A stretch of 64,000 nt of DNA from assembly GCA_965227315.1 (NCBI GenBank), contig OZ245737.1, forward strand, positions 2,790,001-2,854,000, read 5' to 3'. The notes beneath the pieces were generated by a model. It saw only the letters and a program-made list of their open reading frames with translations. It did no database searches and had not been told where the DNA came from. This document shows positions 63,885 through 64,000 of this stretch, piece by piece; within the stretch, counting starts at the first letter, position 1; each line of letters begins with the position of its first letter. A program made the position numbers and the translations under genes. The stretch comes from JANQHS01 sp965227315. GTDB taxonomy: Bacteria > Bacteroidota > Bacteroidia > Cytophagales > CCMP332.

Positions 63885-64000
63885 CGCAATAAAGTTATTG
63901 TTCCTTTTTCTTCAAAATTATGGCCTTTTTCATCAATGGCTTCGACCTGGTATATGTATGTTCCGACAGGTGATTCATTTCCCTTGTACGTTCCATCCCA
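63881..64000 (-). CDS. T9SS type B sorting domain, C-terminal fragment of a large secreted protein
   Basis: The last 39 codons of a gene that continues beyond the window. The tail reads WDGTYKGNESPVGTYIYQVEAID and ends KGTITLLR, the gliding motility-associated (CHU_C, type B) sorting domain, in which WDG and PxGTYxYxV are the hallmarks. It marks a large adhesin-like or SprB-type protein secreted by T9SS. Its stop overlaps the ybaB start (ATGA). Confidence 0.85.
   Translation of the reverse strand, partial: WDGTYKGNESPVGTYIYQVEAIDEKGHNFEEKGTITLLR

Overview
This 64-kb window is a chromosomal segment of a Bacteroidota bacterium, most likely of the order Cytophagales. The evidence is the set of secreted proteins with type IX secretion (T9SS) C-terminal sorting domains of both type A and type B, an outer-membrane beta-barrel receptor with a carboxypeptidase-regulatory-like N-terminal domain, a Sec-type (clade II) nitrous oxide reductase cluster, promoter elements of the Bacteroidota form TTG-N19-TAnnTTTG, and weak use of Shine-Dalgarno sites with many TTG starts. 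I cannot name a genus. I see no phage, intact insertion sequence, CRISPR array or rRNA; genes are tightly packed on both strands.

Layout. 1-2781: a minus-strand operon phoH, M43 protease, GNAT acetyltransferase, comEC (cut by the window edge). 2854-3920: two plus-strand genes (SAM-hydroxide adenosyltransferase and a small ABM-fold monooxygenase). 3926-4340: a tRNA-Leu(CAA) locus with a broken tRNA relic just upstream and an att-like repeat of the tRNA 3' end just downstream. 4456-9031: lipid and cell-envelope genes (GDPD, SDR/DUF2867, GT1 glycosyltransferase, small proteins). 9084-11522: large zinc protease. 11627-14634: pirin, an arsR-aqpS-arsC arsenic-resistance operon with a clear operator, YjbR and DinB. 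14796-19402: a T9SS-secreted beta-helix-like protein convergent with a TonB-dependent receptor.

19514-27280 is the nitrous oxide respiration island: nosZ, a four-helix membrane protein, nosL, nosD, nosF and nosY on the minus strand, and a lipoprotein cytochrome c plus a polytopic His-rich membrane protein divergent on the plus strand. A candidate FNR/CRP-type site lies between the two arms. NosZ, NosL and the cytochrome all carry lipoprotein-type signals, which suggests a membrane-tethered electron-transfer module.

27258-40673 holds corA, a methyltransferase, envelope proteins, a DUF4397 protein built from three nearly identical 225-residue repeats, a divergent guanylate-kinase-like P-loop protein, a fasciclin lipoprotein, a pterin dehydratase, a PqqB-like hydrolase and a 1266-residue repeat-rich T9SS cargo. 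40729-47184 has polysaccharide genes (epimerase and WecG-type glycosyltransferase), translation and nucleotide housekeeping (pth, rplY/ctc, prs) and an MFS exporter. 47238-55089 has a metallophosphoesterase and a TetR-controlled RND efflux operon with a long dyad operator. 55267-64000 is housekeeping (purL, tRNA-Gln, ffh, pdhB, ybaB), a TPR lipoprotein, a PspC protein, a GT2 glycosyltransferase, and the C-terminus of a T9SS type-B cargo at the edge.

The most unusual items are the tRNA-Leu relic interrupted by a REP-like hairpin with a separate att-like repeat, the poorly understood membrane proteins of the nos island, the homogenised DUF4397 triplication with an AT-rich dyad upstream, and a possible structured RNA between tRNA-Gln and ffh.
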